Source: Oleidesulfovibrio sp047973035 (GTDB lineage: Bacteria > Desulfobacterota > Desulfovibrionia > Desulfovibrionales > Desulfovibrionaceae). From it: 64,000 bases of DNA. The stretch lies in NCBI RefSeq assembly GCF_047973035.1, contig NZ_JBKEBF010000006.1:1-64000 (forward strand). The letters run 5' to 3'. Made by a program: the position numbers and the translations under genes. Shown here piece by piece: positions 1 to 9,592 of this stretch (positions within the stretch are counted from its first letter, which is position 1; the number at the start of each line of letters is the position of its first letter). A model generated the notes under the pieces. It saw only the letters and a list, made by a program, of their open reading frames with translations, had not been told where the DNA came from and did no database searches.

Positions 1-491
1 GCCACCCCAGAAAAGAAGATCCCACAAGAATAACGTTTCTCATCAAACATATTTCTCATTTTGGGTGTACAAAGAAGGGCGAAATCCAGAGTTTTTCTCA
101 TTTTGGATTTCGCCCTTCTTTTTATCCGAAACAGTCGACCTATACTCACTAGAAGGCCGCGCCAGTAGCGGATTTGGCCTATATCTGTCCTATGTTTGTC
201 CTATCTGTTTTAGGCTCCACGCTATTTCTCATCTTGGCTGTCCCCCTATAGCAAAGCAGGATAAGTAAAGATGGAGGGAGTGCTTACGACTCTATCGTAT
301 AAAAATGCTCACACCCGGTTCATTGGCAGAGGGCCTCCATCCGTCACCATAATGTCAGAGTTGCCTAGTTGGGGGAAGGGCATTGCAATACAAGCATTTG
401 AATATGGTAGTCTGCTACAAAATAAACCCGTTGTGCAAATTTTTGGAACTGATACCTGCTGCCTTTGTTCCTGTCAGATGGGTTATTAGTG
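1..491. other. Gene-free left edge with repeated motif
   Basis: I see no convincing gene here. The stretch holds a strong hairpin terminator (72-124) and four copies of a TTTCTCAT-type motif starting at 36, 52, 94 and 225; three of them extend to TTTCTCAT(T/C)TTGG. It also holds a short tandem-like CTGTCCTAT/TTGTCCTAT repeat near 185-205. Open frames in this stretch lack ribosome binding sites and recognisable protein features. Confidence 0.5.
72..124 (+). terminator. Rho-independent terminator, 16-bp stem
   Basis: Bases 72-87 and 105-120 are perfect inverted complements (16 bp), and the right arm runs into a short T tract. The T tract favours termination of a plus-strand gene lying left of the window. 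The minus-strand operon ending at 492 could also use the hairpin. One copy of the TTTCTCATTTTGG motif lies in the loop. Confidence 0.75.
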
Positions 492-2624
492 TTACTCATG
501 ACGCTTGTCTGAAGTGCTAAACAGGGCATATGGACGACCATATCCTGTAATGAGGAGATGCTTCTTGGCGCGCGTTGCTGCCACGTAAAGCAGGGCTTGT
601 TCCCTATCTCGTTTAAGGCGCTTTATCGTCTGGTCATCAGAGGAGGGCCCTGCAGGAGCAAGGTTTTCATCATTTGCTCCTGCAATAATCATTACGTTGA
701 ATTCCAGTCCCTTTACGCGGTGGATCGTTGCGACGCGCACTCCATCTACAGACCTGTCATCGACCTGCGATCTTTGAATTGGAAAAATCTTTATGCCCTT
801 GTCCCTAAGCAGTTGGGAGTAAGCGTCAACAAGTTTAGTCGTTCTAGCCACGAGACATATGTCATTTAACGGTATTTCATGCTGGATAAGTGAGGAAATG
901 TAGTTCGCCAGGGCATCGGTTTCCCCATGTATGTCTTGGAACATGCGGATATCAGGACGTTCCCCGTGCATGAGGGAGACATCTTGGTCGTTAGAGTCCA
1001 AATCTCCATCAAGGTCATCTACATGTACCCCATGCATGATGGCAGTGGCCCAATTTCTGATTTCTTCAGTGGTGCGATAGTTAATGCGGAGTTTTTTACC
1101 CCTGCCCCTGATATTGATCCCGCATTGCCCCAATACAACCTTATTCCCATATATACGCTGGTGAGCATCCCCAGTTATAAAGAGATCGTTACTGCCTTCG
1201 GGGGCCATGGATCGGATGAGTAAAAAAGCCTGTTTACTCATATCCTGTGCTTCATCGATGATGATATACCGGTATGGCTTCCGTTGCATCCCTTGGAGTA
1301 AGTGTCTTACCTCTCGCATGGCATCAGCGGGCTCACGAAGACGGTGTTCGTCCAGGGCAATGCGGTATTCCTCAAATATAGGCCAGATGAGCTGCCGTTC
1401 CTTCCGCCCCATCGGAGTTCCTCTTCCTGATCTTGAGGCCTTGAAATACTCAGCGAGAGTTGTAATTCCTTCCGGCTGGATAATGTTTTCCCATTCTTCA
1501 CGGAAAAAACTGCGGCTGAACCGTTCCGTCGCTTCCGGTGGCAAGGCTTCGAATGCATGTTCCCAGAGGGGGGCTGTACGAGAGCCGTAATCAATTTCGA
1601 AACGGAAGTCGTTTTGACGAAGGAAGTCGTTCACCCATTTATCAAGGTTAACAACATGAATTCGTTCAAGAGATTTTCGGGAGCAAATAGTCTTGAGGTT
1701 GCTCTCAATATCCGCTGCCAAGTTTTTGGTAAAGGTTGTAAGAAGGATTCGATCTCCATCGTTGCATTTGTTCTCGGCAAGCCATTTAGCACGGTGCAGA
1801 GCAACAACAGTTTTACCAGTTCCGGCTCCTCCAAGAAGCCGAACCGCTCCGTTCCAATCTTTTTCGACGAGGCTGCGCTGGGAGGGGTGCAGGAATACAC
1901 GCCACTTTTCTAGAGGGGCACGAAGCATAGCTTCCAGCTCTTGTTCTGAAGGATCTACAGAGAATTTTTGCAGCGAAATCGGGTTGAGTAGGGCTGTCGC
2001 AAAATCTTCTGTATTCACATGTTTCGCATTGCCTTTATATGAGTCGATTACGGTTAAGACTTCTTCCAGCGGATCGCCTTGCGCGAGGAACGTAAGGGCT
2101 TCAAAGGAGTCCACGGGTAAGGAAGGCTTAAGGGATTCCAGGTCTTCGATGGCGTGTATTCTTTTTATCAGTTCCAGTTGCGGCTCAGGCACGCCAAGTC
2201 TAAGAAAATCGCGATCTCGAATTCCGGCGAAAAGGCAGGGCAGCTCTACGGCAGGAGTCTCCGCAGGTGCGAGTACTTCATCGACAACATAAATTTGAAT
2301 ACAGCCTGTTTCCGGGTTTATGTCACAGCGGCGGTCTTTGGCCCATTCGTAGGCTTTATCATGATGGTCGACCCAAAGAAGTAGGTAAACGTTACCATTC
2401 TCCGGTTTCATGACGATTCCGCGATAGGTATTGTCAATTCTGACGGAGCGCAGGTTCTTGTCGCGTGCTGCGTTAATTTTCTCGTAGTTAATCCCTGACG
2501 ATCTTGGGTCAGTTCTGAATTTGTTTACAAACTCTAGTACCTTGGTCTGCTGGCGCTTGGGGATCTGGGCAAATGCTGTAAAGAAGTCAGCAGAAACGGC
2601 GATGGAAATGTTGTTCATAGACAT
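492..2624 (-). CDS. UvrD/Rep-type helicase with RelE-like N-terminal domain
   Basis: A 710-aa superfamily 1 helicase, last gene of the minus-strand operon. Residues 1-110 resemble a RelE/ParE-fold toxin: an early FFTAFAQIPK helix, a conserved NLRSVRIDNTYRGIV strand and a LLWVDHHDKAYEWA strand. The helicase core follows: Walker A GGAGTGKT near residue 262, the Walker B motif IIDEAQD near 454, the TIHRVKGLEF motif, and the C-terminal YVAATRAKKHL motif. The start ATG follows an AAGGA at suitable spacing, and the gene begins only 9 bases after the stop of the giant DUF1998 helicase, so the two are probably co-translated. UvrD-family proteins unwind DNA 3' to 5'. What the RelE-like domain does here is unknown: it could be a nuclease or only a binding fold. 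Helicase assignment is firm; toxin-fold assignment is by eye. Confidence 0.88.
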   Translation of the reverse strand: MSMNNISIAVSADFFTAFAQIPKRQQTKVLEFVNKFRTDPRSSGINYEKINAARDKNLRSVRIDNTYRGIVMKPENGNVYLLLWVDHHDKAYEWAKDRRCDINPETGCIQIYVVDEVLAPAETPAVELPCLFAGIRDRDFLRLGVPEPQLELIKRIHAIEDLESLKPSLPVDSFEALTFLAQGDPLEEVLTVIDSYKGNAKHVNTEDFATALLNPISLQKFSVDPSEQELEAMLRAPLEKWRVFLHPSQRSLVEKDWNGAVRLLGGAGTGKTVVALHRAKWLAENKCNDGDRILLTTFTKNLAADIESNLKTICSRKSLERIHVVNLDKWVNDFLRQNDFRFEIDYGSRTAPLWEHAFEALPPEATERFSRSFFREEWENIIQPEGITTLAEYFKASRSGRGTPMGRKERQLIWPIFEEYRIALDEHRLREPADAMREVRHLLQGMQRKPYRYIIIDEAQDMSKQAFLLIRSMAPEGSNDLFITGDAHQRIYGNKVVLGQCGINIRGRGKKLRINYRTTEEIRNWATAIMHGVHVDDLDGDLDSNDQDVSLMHGERPDIRMFQDIHGETDALANYISSLIQHEIPLNDICLVARTTKLVDAYSQLLRDKGIKIFPIQRSQVDDRSVDGVRVATIHRVKGLEFNVMIIAGANDENLAPAGPSSDDQTIKRLKRDREQALLYVAATRAKKHLLITGYGRPYALFSTSDKRHE

Positions 2625-2633
2625 GACATGTCC

Positions 2634-5600
2634 TTATGCTATTTGAGTAAGCAGCTCAGAGAATGTCTTCTCGGCGTCTGCGAGATTGTAAAGCGTCCAC
2701 TCAGTCAGACGGGCTTCATTTTGAAGATGAGCATAGTCCTCGGTGACGATGCCTACGTTTTTCGTGGGCCATGCGAGTTCGAGCTCGCCAAGAACGACTC
2801 CGTCACTTGTCACTTCTATGCCAACTTCCGGCACAGGGGCACGCGCTTCAATGAGTTTTGCCAAGATGGGGTGGAACTCTGGCGAGAGTAATTCGCTAAG
2901 CTCGTCCCATTCTGCCTGCTGTTCGGTATCCTTGCGTTCGGTGTCTGCTTCAGGTTGTTTTTCAAGCAGATCGTCATACAGCCCCGCTTCGATTCCGGAT
3001 TGTGCAATGGCTGCGGAATGCTCCAGAAATTGAAACAGGTTGTAGCCTCGTAAGAATGCAGTCCATTCGCCTTCAAATTCCTTGCTCTCCCTGATCTCCT
3101 CCGAATCGATAAGGCAGAGTGCTGCGGAGCTTGATTGTGGTTTCTGTACGGCCGAGAAGAAACGGTGTGTTTGTGGCGATTCATGGTGGCCAAACAGAGC
3201 CGTACTATCCAGCAGGGCTGCTTGTGTAAGTGTTTCAGGAATATAGCGGGTAACCGTTTTGAGAGCCTCTTCACGGCTGGTGACAGGGGTGGTTACACCG
3301 CACATGGCATATGCATTCGCTGCTGTTTTCCATGCGTTGTTTTCCGGGGTGGTAAGAAAACGGATGAACATCCGGAAGCTGGTCATGTTTTCAAAGCGCA
3401 TTTGCTTGTCTGGGCATATTCGCTCCCAGATGATGTCCTTCGCGTCAGCAGACCAGTTCTTTATGTAGTCCGGAGCCGGGAATGGCTTGTTGTCGAATAC
3501 TTCCTGCACATCATGGAATGTTAACGACCAAACGACATAGCGACCTGAACGGACAATGGCCATGCGTTGCGCCATATCCTGCCCCAGTCGGTTCTTGTGC
3601 CATGTAAACCCGTCCGTATATACGACAACGGGTTGGGACGGCATTTGTGACCGGGCAGGAGTAAAGACAAAGTCTGCTCGGCTATGGATTGCGACTCCTT
3701 TCTCGGGACCAAGATCTACCTGCTGTTCGATGAACCACCGCGACTCACCGATTTCTAAGAAAAAGCCTTCGCGACCGTTTACGATCTGCCGTACAAGTTT
3801 CACCCGCAGATGTTCAGAGTTCTGGCGGCGGAGAGCCTCAATAAACCTGACTTCCAGTTCAGATTCGAACAACGAGCCTAGGGACACAGACTGAAGATCC
3901 TTCGCCGGAACGAGCTTGCTCTTATTCTTCAGTATCTGTTCAAGAATTTCTATGGCTTTCTGTTTGGAAATTGCCCGCATTTGTGAGCTGTTACGGTATG
4001 CCAAGAGGCAGCGGTAGCAACCATCCAATTCCTGTTTTTCACCACAGCTGCAGTGTGTGAGATGTTGGTATGCCATTTCAAGGACTTCGATGATACGCGC
4101 ATCGCGCATCAGCTCCTTAAGGTAGCCTGTACCTCCGGGGACCGAGTCATAAATGACAAGGTATTGCTTGCGCAGTGCCCGTTCCTGCGTGTCCGGCTCT
4201 GTGTGCAGCGTGCTACGCAGGTGGCTGATGGAGCCCCCAAATCTCAGGCGCAGGCCGAGGTTGAAGGCTGCAATGAACGATTCCAGCTCTGCGGATGCCT
4301 TCCACATGCCGGTAAAGGGCAGCAGTATCTTGATCGCTTCGGAGTTGAAGTCCCGGTAGAGGTACACACAGTCCAGCACGGACTCCTTTGTCCCTTCCTT
4401 GCGGGAGGAACAACCCCAGGCGTGATCCTTGGGGCCACTGTTTAACGGGAGCAGCTTTCCGCATTGCGCACATATCCGGAACCCTTTTTTCGGTGTGTCT
4501 ATGCCTGCAACTGAAAGGCCGTTTTCATCATCGGCAAATTCTCCGAAGTTGATCTCTCGGAAATTTGCGCGGGAGAGGAATGCATAACCGAAAACGGTTT
4601 CTTCCGTATCCAGCCTCCAGGCCTCGGTCACGTCCTGCGGGCTATAGCCAACGAGCAGTTGGCGCACGTAGAACTGCGGTTCCCGGGAGTCTGAATCGTC
4701 CGCAACACGGCTTTGCTGTTCAGATGTGGTGGCGAACACTTGTGACATTCGGAGCATCTGGCGCTTTTGCCCCGCATCGGCGTATAGTTCTGACCCGCAA
4801 TTCGGGCATGGGCCGGGGCCATCGCTCTGGGCAACGGCAACAGAATACGAACACTCAGGGCAAAGACGCCAAGCAGTCACTTCTGAGGTTTCGATATCCA
4901 CCTGATCGATGGTTACTTTGCGTTTGCCTGCGTAAAAAGTATTACCCAGGGCGAATTCTGTCAGGGCGTTTTGCGCAGCCCGCTCATACTCAAAGGTATT
5001 CACATCGTAGTTGCCATTTTCATCTGCCTTATCTTTCTTTCGATAGATGATGGAATGCAGCGTGACGCCTTGTTCTGGGAAGGCGTAGTTGGGGATCAGC
5101 CCTTCGTCGGTGAAGAAGTTGAAGATATTTTTTTGGCCTATGGCGGATGCAAGTGAACGGAGCGCTGCTACTTCCCGCTTCAGTTCCTGAATGCGTTCTT
5201 TGGTAGCCTCGCCGCCTGTTGGGTCTGCCTCAAGTTTTTTGACTTCTTCCGTCCCTTTGCTGGCCTTTTTGCGCAGGGAGTTCCTTTCCTTCAAAATGCG
5301 GCCAATGCCTTCGACAATCTTCCATGACAACGGCGGCAGTTCGGCCATGTCGCCTTCGCCTCCGGTCCTGCCATGAATGAAAACGTACAGATGTTTTTGT
5401 GCGTCAGTTGACAGCTTGCCCTCGAAGATACTCAGAAAGCGGTCCAGCAGGTCGGTTGCATTCGTTTCAATGAATCGAAGGAAGTTGTAGGGAAACGCCT
5501 GCTCATTGCGTTTTTCAACGGCGCTGATGGCAGAGACAAGCTTGTCGGGGATGTCCCGTTCCGTAATGCCTGTCATTACCCAGCGATCAAGACAGTAGGC

Positions 5601-8600
5601 AGTAAGCTGGCGTTCCAGCACGGCGGAGGCATTGAGGAAGACGCCGGGCGATTCAACGTCACCCGCCATCATGACGTTGGGGCTTTCGAAGAAATAGAGG
5701 TCGTGGGGCTTGGCATTGGCAATGGTGACGTTCAGCGCGTTTCCGTCCTTACGGCCTGCGCGGCCTATGCGCTGCAGGTAATTGGACTGTGACGGGGGAA
5801 CAGAGCATTGCACTGTGGACGACAGGTCGCCAATATCAATGCCCATTTCCAATGTGGGAGTACAGGAGAGCAGGTTGGGGAACCATGGCTGCCGTTTTTC
5901 GCCGGAGCTTTTGAACGTGTCTTCTGTCGCTTCCCGTTCATCACGTGTGAGCAGGCCAGTATGCTCGGCCGTAAACAGGCGGGTAATGTCTCCCATGCAG
6001 TACAGCTTACCGTAATAGTCCTGCTTTGAGGGTAGCGGGGCGTATTTTCCGGTGCAGCCGTGTCTGTGGCATGGCGCTTCCGTCCATGTTGCATCTTCAG
6101 CAGAAGCGGCGGAAAGACCATGGCCACACGGGTTGCAACGGTATTGTGTTACCTGCGTAGTCAGCAGCAAGGATGAGGGATTGAGCGCCCACACCTTGTG
6201 GTTCTGGCCCCTGTTCTCCACATCCATTTCGATAATCAGGTTGCAGTCTCTGAGCGCTGCCAGCGTTCTGTCATATATCCCCTGTGTCAGGCTAATACCC
6301 AGACTTTTCAGGCGCGCAAAATTCTTGGTAGCCCACATGGTGCACCACGTGAGCTTGTTGCCTGAATGCTTGAAAACCTGTTCAAAGCGTTCCACGCCAG
6401 CACGGTTTGTCAACAGGCGGGGGAGCTTGTGCTGCGGGCCGAACGCAGGCATCCACGGTATGTGCTGTTGTGACATTCGGTACGGTTTTCCCCAATCCTG
6501 CATGTAGCCGCCTAATATCGGCAGCCACACTGCGCCATTTTGGCGCAGGTGCGTAATTATGCCGGTAATGAAAATGCGTACCTGCTCCGGAGTGATGTCC
6601 CGCAGCTCCTCATATTCATTCAGTAGCACAGGCGTCAGCCGCTCCGTAGCTTCTGTAATCAGATCCGGTTGGGGATAGGCAATGGAAGCGGAGGTTTTTT
6701 CCAGCGTTCTTCCGATTCTGGAATACAGGCTGTAGTTGGAATATATTTCCCATTCCAGACGCCGGTCTATGTCTGCGGACAGCTTGGAGGTAGCGGGGAG
6801 TTCGCCATTCTTCTTCAGCAGGTCATAGTCCTGCCGCCATTCCATGCCGGGATGGATGAAGGTGGCAAGGTATTCTGGCGTGGTAAGCGCATTTTTCCAG
6901 AATGCCGAGAAGCTGGCAGGGAACGCGGCCAATGTACTCTCACTGACTTGGTGCTGGAGGCACTGCTGCATGGCGGAGCGGAGCGTGAACCCGTACGTGC
7001 GGGCCCCGAAGAAACCTGCGCGGTGCGAAGCGTCCTGCACGTTGTCCGAGAAGGTGATGAGCTTTTTGTCATCATTGAAATGACTGGCGTACAGCAGGGA
7101 AATGATGGCGCTGGTAAGGCTGGCGGCACGCGCACCAACCAGCAGCATGCTGCTGCGGGCTTTGCAGAACGGGCAGTCCTTGGAAGAGTTGTTCGGAATG
7201 AACACCTTGATGATGTTGGGGCTATGACACTTGCGGCAGGTTCCATTCTCGGACTTGTAGGGATGGATGGCCCTGCATGAGCCGCAGATAAAACATTCCG
7301 CACCTTCTCCATTCGCTTCTTTTGCTTCCGCCACGTCCGGGAAGAACAGGCGGAAGTTGCTGTCCTTCTTTTTGAAGAAGCTGGCGTAAATGGGCTGCAG
7401 TTCGGTGCGATAGTAGCCCCGGCTGATATCCGTGAGGCCCAGCCAGCCGGAGGCGCCACATTCACGACAATGAACAAGGGGCAGGAACTGTGTGGGAGAT
7501 TCCTCTGGCAGGTCGGTGGAAAAACGCAGCACAGGCTGCTTTCCTGTGGTTGCGTCTTTGGCATCCACACTGACGACCATTCGGGCCAGTTCGCGGAGCC
7601 AGAACTGCATGCGCACGTTGAGGAAGGGCAGAATGACGTCCTTCAACTGTCCGTCGTTCTCTATGGTGATCGTGCGGCGGGCGTGGCTGATGAGTGAGAG
7701 TAGGCTCAGCAGGACCAGCGAACGGTATTCTTCGGTCGCTCCGGTAATGCCACGGAAGAAGGGGCGCATGGTTTCCAGCAGTTCGCTGAAGTCCTTGATG
7801 TCCCCTTTTATTTCTCGTACCAGATTCTGGAAAAACAGGTGTTCCTTCAGTTCAGCGCCAAGGCGGACCCTGAACGGGTTGTCCTGAATAGCCTGTATTT
7901 GCTCAGTGGAAACACCATTTTTGATGGAGTCCGGGTCGAACCAGAGGCCGTATTGGGTTGAAAGATAGGCCCCCGGCGTAGGATGGTTTTCAGGACCCAG
8001 ACTTTCCAGGTCGGAAGGCAGCGGCGGCATGGCGTGGCGGATGACGCCGTCGCCAAGAAACTCCACAGCGCTGACGCGGTGCTCCCGGATGATGGCTGTT
8101 TCGTCAAAGGGCTCGCCGAATACATCTTCTGCATACTGCAGCAGGTGCTTGATGCCCGCATCGGAACCGAGGGTGGCGGATGTGCCCACGCAGCACAACC
8201 CGTTGGCCGGGGTGTTCAGCCGCGCCTTGAGTCGTCGTACCAGGCAGGCAAGGTCCGTACCCTGTGCACCGTCAAAGGTGTGCAGTTCGTCCACCACCAA
8301 ATACTTGAGCGTATCCGGTTCATTGAGCTGCCACAAATTGCGGTCCTGATGCCGCACGAGCATATAGTCCAGCATCTTGTAGTTGGTGAGCAGAATGTCG
8401 GGCGGCGAAGTGCGGATGACATCCTTGTCCGTAATGACGTGGTGCTCGCCCATGATCTTTTTGGGCTGCGCCTCACGCTGGCCCACGTACAAACCGGCCC
8501 GTACCATGCCGTTGAGCGAAGGGGTAGAGTGTATGAATTCCGCAATACGCCGCGCCTGGTCGGTGGCCAGCGCGTTCATGGGGTAGATGAGAATGGCCTT

Positions 8601-9020
8601 TATGCCGCGCTTGTGGGCATGCTGGCGGCAGTAGTCGAGCACGGGATACAGAAAACATTCCGTTTTACCGGAACCGGTTCCCGTCGCTACAAGCGTGGAA
8701 GCAGGATCGGAGCCGGAAAGCCTCTCAAACGCCTGCTCCTGATGCAGGTATGGCGGGTATTTGAGTCGCAGTTCCGGAAAGCAGTCCGCCCCGCGTGTCC
8801 CTTTGGCAAAGGGCAGCCCGAGAGACAGGTACGGCCCCTTGAAGGCATTGCCGTTACGGATGAATTCCTCCAGCAGCTCGTTGAAGTAGGGCGAGGAGAT
8901 GGAGAAGTTCGTGGTCAGAAAGTCTTTGAGGCCTTGCTGTATTTGTGTAGCCGTAACTGCGGGGAGCATGCCGTCCTCGATTATCAAGCTTGAATATGAT
9001 ATGTAGGGAGTTGTTGACAC
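2634..9020 (-). CDS. Giant DEAD/DEAH helicase with DUF1998 and nuclease-like C-terminus
   Basis: A 2,128-aa superfamily 2 helicase. Walker A (TGTGSGKT) is near residue 113, the DELH box near 240, and motif VI (QRIGRAGRKDG) near 1,082. Several CxxC pairs between about 520 and 620 and again near 1,420 suggest zinc ribbons. The DUF1998 signature is near 1,622-1,690 (YDSVPGGTGYL followed by CSC and CYRCLLAY cysteines). The last ~400 residues hold a RADFVF...VVYTDGF...HK pattern near 1,777-1,806 that resembles a PD-(D/E)XK/Vsr-like nuclease. Length and layout recall DruE of Druantia, or DrmA and DrmB joined together. The longest frame opens with GTG and a poor ribosome site. An ATG at 8969 preceded by GAGG is an equally good start, so the N-terminus is uncertain by 17 residues. 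Likely role: DNA translocation and possibly cleavage in anti-phage defence (inference). Confidence 0.9.
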   Translation of the reverse strand: MSTTPYISYSSLIIEDGMLPAVTATQIQQGLKDFLTTNFSISSPYFNELLEEFIRNGNAFKGPYLSLGLPFAKGTRGADCFPELRLKYPPYLHQEQAFERLSGSDPASTLVATGTGSGKTECFLYPVLDYCRQHAHKRGIKAILIYPMNALATDQARRIAEFIHSTPSLNGMVRAGLYVGQREAQPKKIMGEHHVITDKDVIRTSPPDILLTNYKMLDYMLVRHQDRNLWQLNEPDTLKYLVVDELHTFDGAQGTDLACLVRRLKARLNTPANGLCCVGTSATLGSDAGIKHLLQYAEDVFGEPFDETAIIREHRVSAVEFLGDGVIRHAMPPLPSDLESLGPENHPTPGAYLSTQYGLWFDPDSIKNGVSTEQIQAIQDNPFRVRLGAELKEHLFFQNLVREIKGDIKDFSELLETMRPFFRGITGATEEYRSLVLLSLLSLISHARRTITIENDGQLKDVILPFLNVRMQFWLRELARMVVSVDAKDATTGKQPVLRFSTDLPEESPTQFLPLVHCRECGASGWLGLTDISRGYYRTELQPIYASFFKKKDSNFRLFFPDVAEAKEANGEGAECFICGSCRAIHPYKSENGTCRKCHSPNIIKVFIPNNSSKDCPFCKARSSMLLVGARAASLTSAIISLLYASHFNDDKKLITFSDNVQDASHRAGFFGARTYGFTLRSAMQQCLQHQVSESTLAAFPASFSAFWKNALTTPEYLATFIHPGMEWRQDYDLLKKNGELPATSKLSADIDRRLEWEIYSNYSLYSRIGRTLEKTSASIAYPQPDLITEATERLTPVLLNEYEELRDITPEQVRIFITGIITHLRQNGAVWLPILGGYMQDWGKPYRMSQQHIPWMPAFGPQHKLPRLLTNRAGVERFEQVFKHSGNKLTWCTMWATKNFARLKSLGISLTQGIYDRTLAALRDCNLIIEMDVENRGQNHKVWALNPSSLLLTTQVTQYRCNPCGHGLSAASAEDATWTEAPCHRHGCTGKYAPLPSKQDYYGKLYCMGDITRLFTAEHTGLLTRDEREATEDTFKSSGEKRQPWFPNLLSCTPTLEMGIDIGDLSSTVQCSVPPSQSNYLQRIGRAGRKDGNALNVTIANAKPHDLYFFESPNVMMAGDVESPGVFLNASAVLERQLTAYCLDRWVMTGITERDIPDKLVSAISAVEKRNEQAFPYNFLRFIETNATDLLDRFLSIFEGKLSTDAQKHLYVFIHGRTGGEGDMAELPPLSWKIVEGIGRILKERNSLRKKASKGTEEVKKLEADPTGGEATKERIQELKREVAALRSLASAIGQKNIFNFFTDEGLIPNYAFPEQGVTLHSIIYRKKDKADENGNYDVNTFEYERAAQNALTEFALGNTFYAGKRKVTIDQVDIETSEVTAWRLCPECSYSVAVAQSDGPGPCPNCGSELYADAGQKRQMLRMSQVFATTSEQQSRVADDSDSREPQFYVRQLLVGYSPQDVTEAWRLDTEETVFGYAFLSRANFREINFGEFADDENGLSVAGIDTPKKGFRICAQCGKLLPLNSGPKDHAWGCSSRKEGTKESVLDCVYLYRDFNSEAIKILLPFTGMWKASAELESFIAAFNLGLRLRFGGSISHLRSTLHTEPDTQERALRKQYLVIYDSVPGGTGYLKELMRDARIIEVLEMAYQHLTHCSCGEKQELDGCYRCLLAYRNSSQMRAISKQKAIEILEQILKNKSKLVPAKDLQSVSLGSLFESELEVRFIEALRRQNSEHLRVKLVRQIVNGREGFFLEIGESRWFIEQQVDLGPEKGVAIHSRADFVFTPARSQMPSQPVVVYTDGFTWHKNRLGQDMAQRMAIVRSGRYVVWSLTFHDVQEVFDNKPFPAPDYIKNWSADAKDIIWERICPDKQMRFENMTSFRMFIRFLTTPENNAWKTAANAYAMCGVTTPVTSREEALKTVTRYIPETLTQAALLDSTALFGHHESPQTHRFFSAVQKPQSSSAALCLIDSEEIRESKEFEGEWTAFLRGYNLFQFLEHSAAIAQSGIEAGLYDDLLEKQPEADTERKDTEQQAEWDELSELLSPEFHPILAKLIEARAPVPEVGIEVTSDGVVLGELELAWPTKNVGIVTEDYAHLQNEARLTEWTLYNLADAEKTFSELLTQIA

Positions 9021-9085
9021 AACTCAGGGTGCTGTCTATATTCTTAGTAGCTCATCTGCCATGAGTAGAAAGAGTAACGATGCCG

Positions 9086-9592
9086 TCATGCACCTTGGTG
9101 TGTGGCGGCGTTTGCATTTTGGATTGCTTGAAAGTCTTGATATTCCTTCTCAAGCTTTCTCTTCCTGTGTTCTTGAATGACAGGGTAAGCCGTCCAAAAA
9201 AGGAAGTACCCCTCCCTTTTTCTCAAGATGACTAAGTAATCTTCTTCTTCTGCCCATATACAAATATTTTTTTGCCCTTTTCTATCATTTTCCCAAACCT
9301 TTACTTCGTGTGAGTTTTCTATCACCGGTCGAGGCCACCGAATCCGTTCGCATCTCCGAAGATCAGGTGTCCGCTCTTCTTCGTGGCTTCCTTCGGAAAT
9401 AATGTGCCAAAAAGTTGCGGCCTTATCGTCATGTTCCGGGTGACGCTTCGTGTTAACTGAAAGTGTTTCAAATATTGGCTTCGAATGTATGAAATCAGCA
9501 TGGAAAAAGGCGTAGAGTTGGTCACAATACCTAGCCCAATCATTGTTGCACGCAGTAAACGGATAAATATCTGGGAGCCAATCATATGCCAT
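9086..9592 (-). CDS. Small protein, possible RelE/Barnase-EndoU-type nuclease
   Basis: A 168-aa protein whose start overlaps the end of the DUF3800 gene by 11 bases, so it belongs to the operon. The conserved-looking part is residues 80-150: an RIRWPRPVIEN segment, a KVWEN turn, then alternating strands (ICIWAEEEDYLVILRKREGY) and a TAYPV strand followed by a basic helix. That pattern is reminiscent of phage-type Barnase-EndoU-ColicinE5-RelE-like nucleases, but I cannot confirm the family or name catalytic residues. No signal peptide or membrane segment is visible. It sits where canonical DISARM would encode other subunits, so it may be an effector or accessory part. Confidence 0.7.
   Translation of the reverse strand: MAYDWLPDIYPFTACNNDWARYCDQLYAFFHADFIHSKPIFETLSVNTKRHPEHDDKAATFWHIISEGSHEEERTPDLRRCERIRWPRPVIENSHEVKVWENDRKGQKNICIWAEEEDYLVILRKREGYFLFWTAYPVIQEHRKRKLEKEYQDFQAIQNANAATHQGA

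Noticed and set aside
271..489. Small gene next to the UvrD helicase end
   Set aside because: No ribosome site, no motif, and composition like non-coding sequence.
7983..8993. Long open frame on the strand opposite the DUF1998 helicase
   Set aside because: It lies wholly antisense to a well-supported helicase, has no ribosome site and encodes no recognisable motif. It is a by-product of the GC-rich codon use of the real gene.
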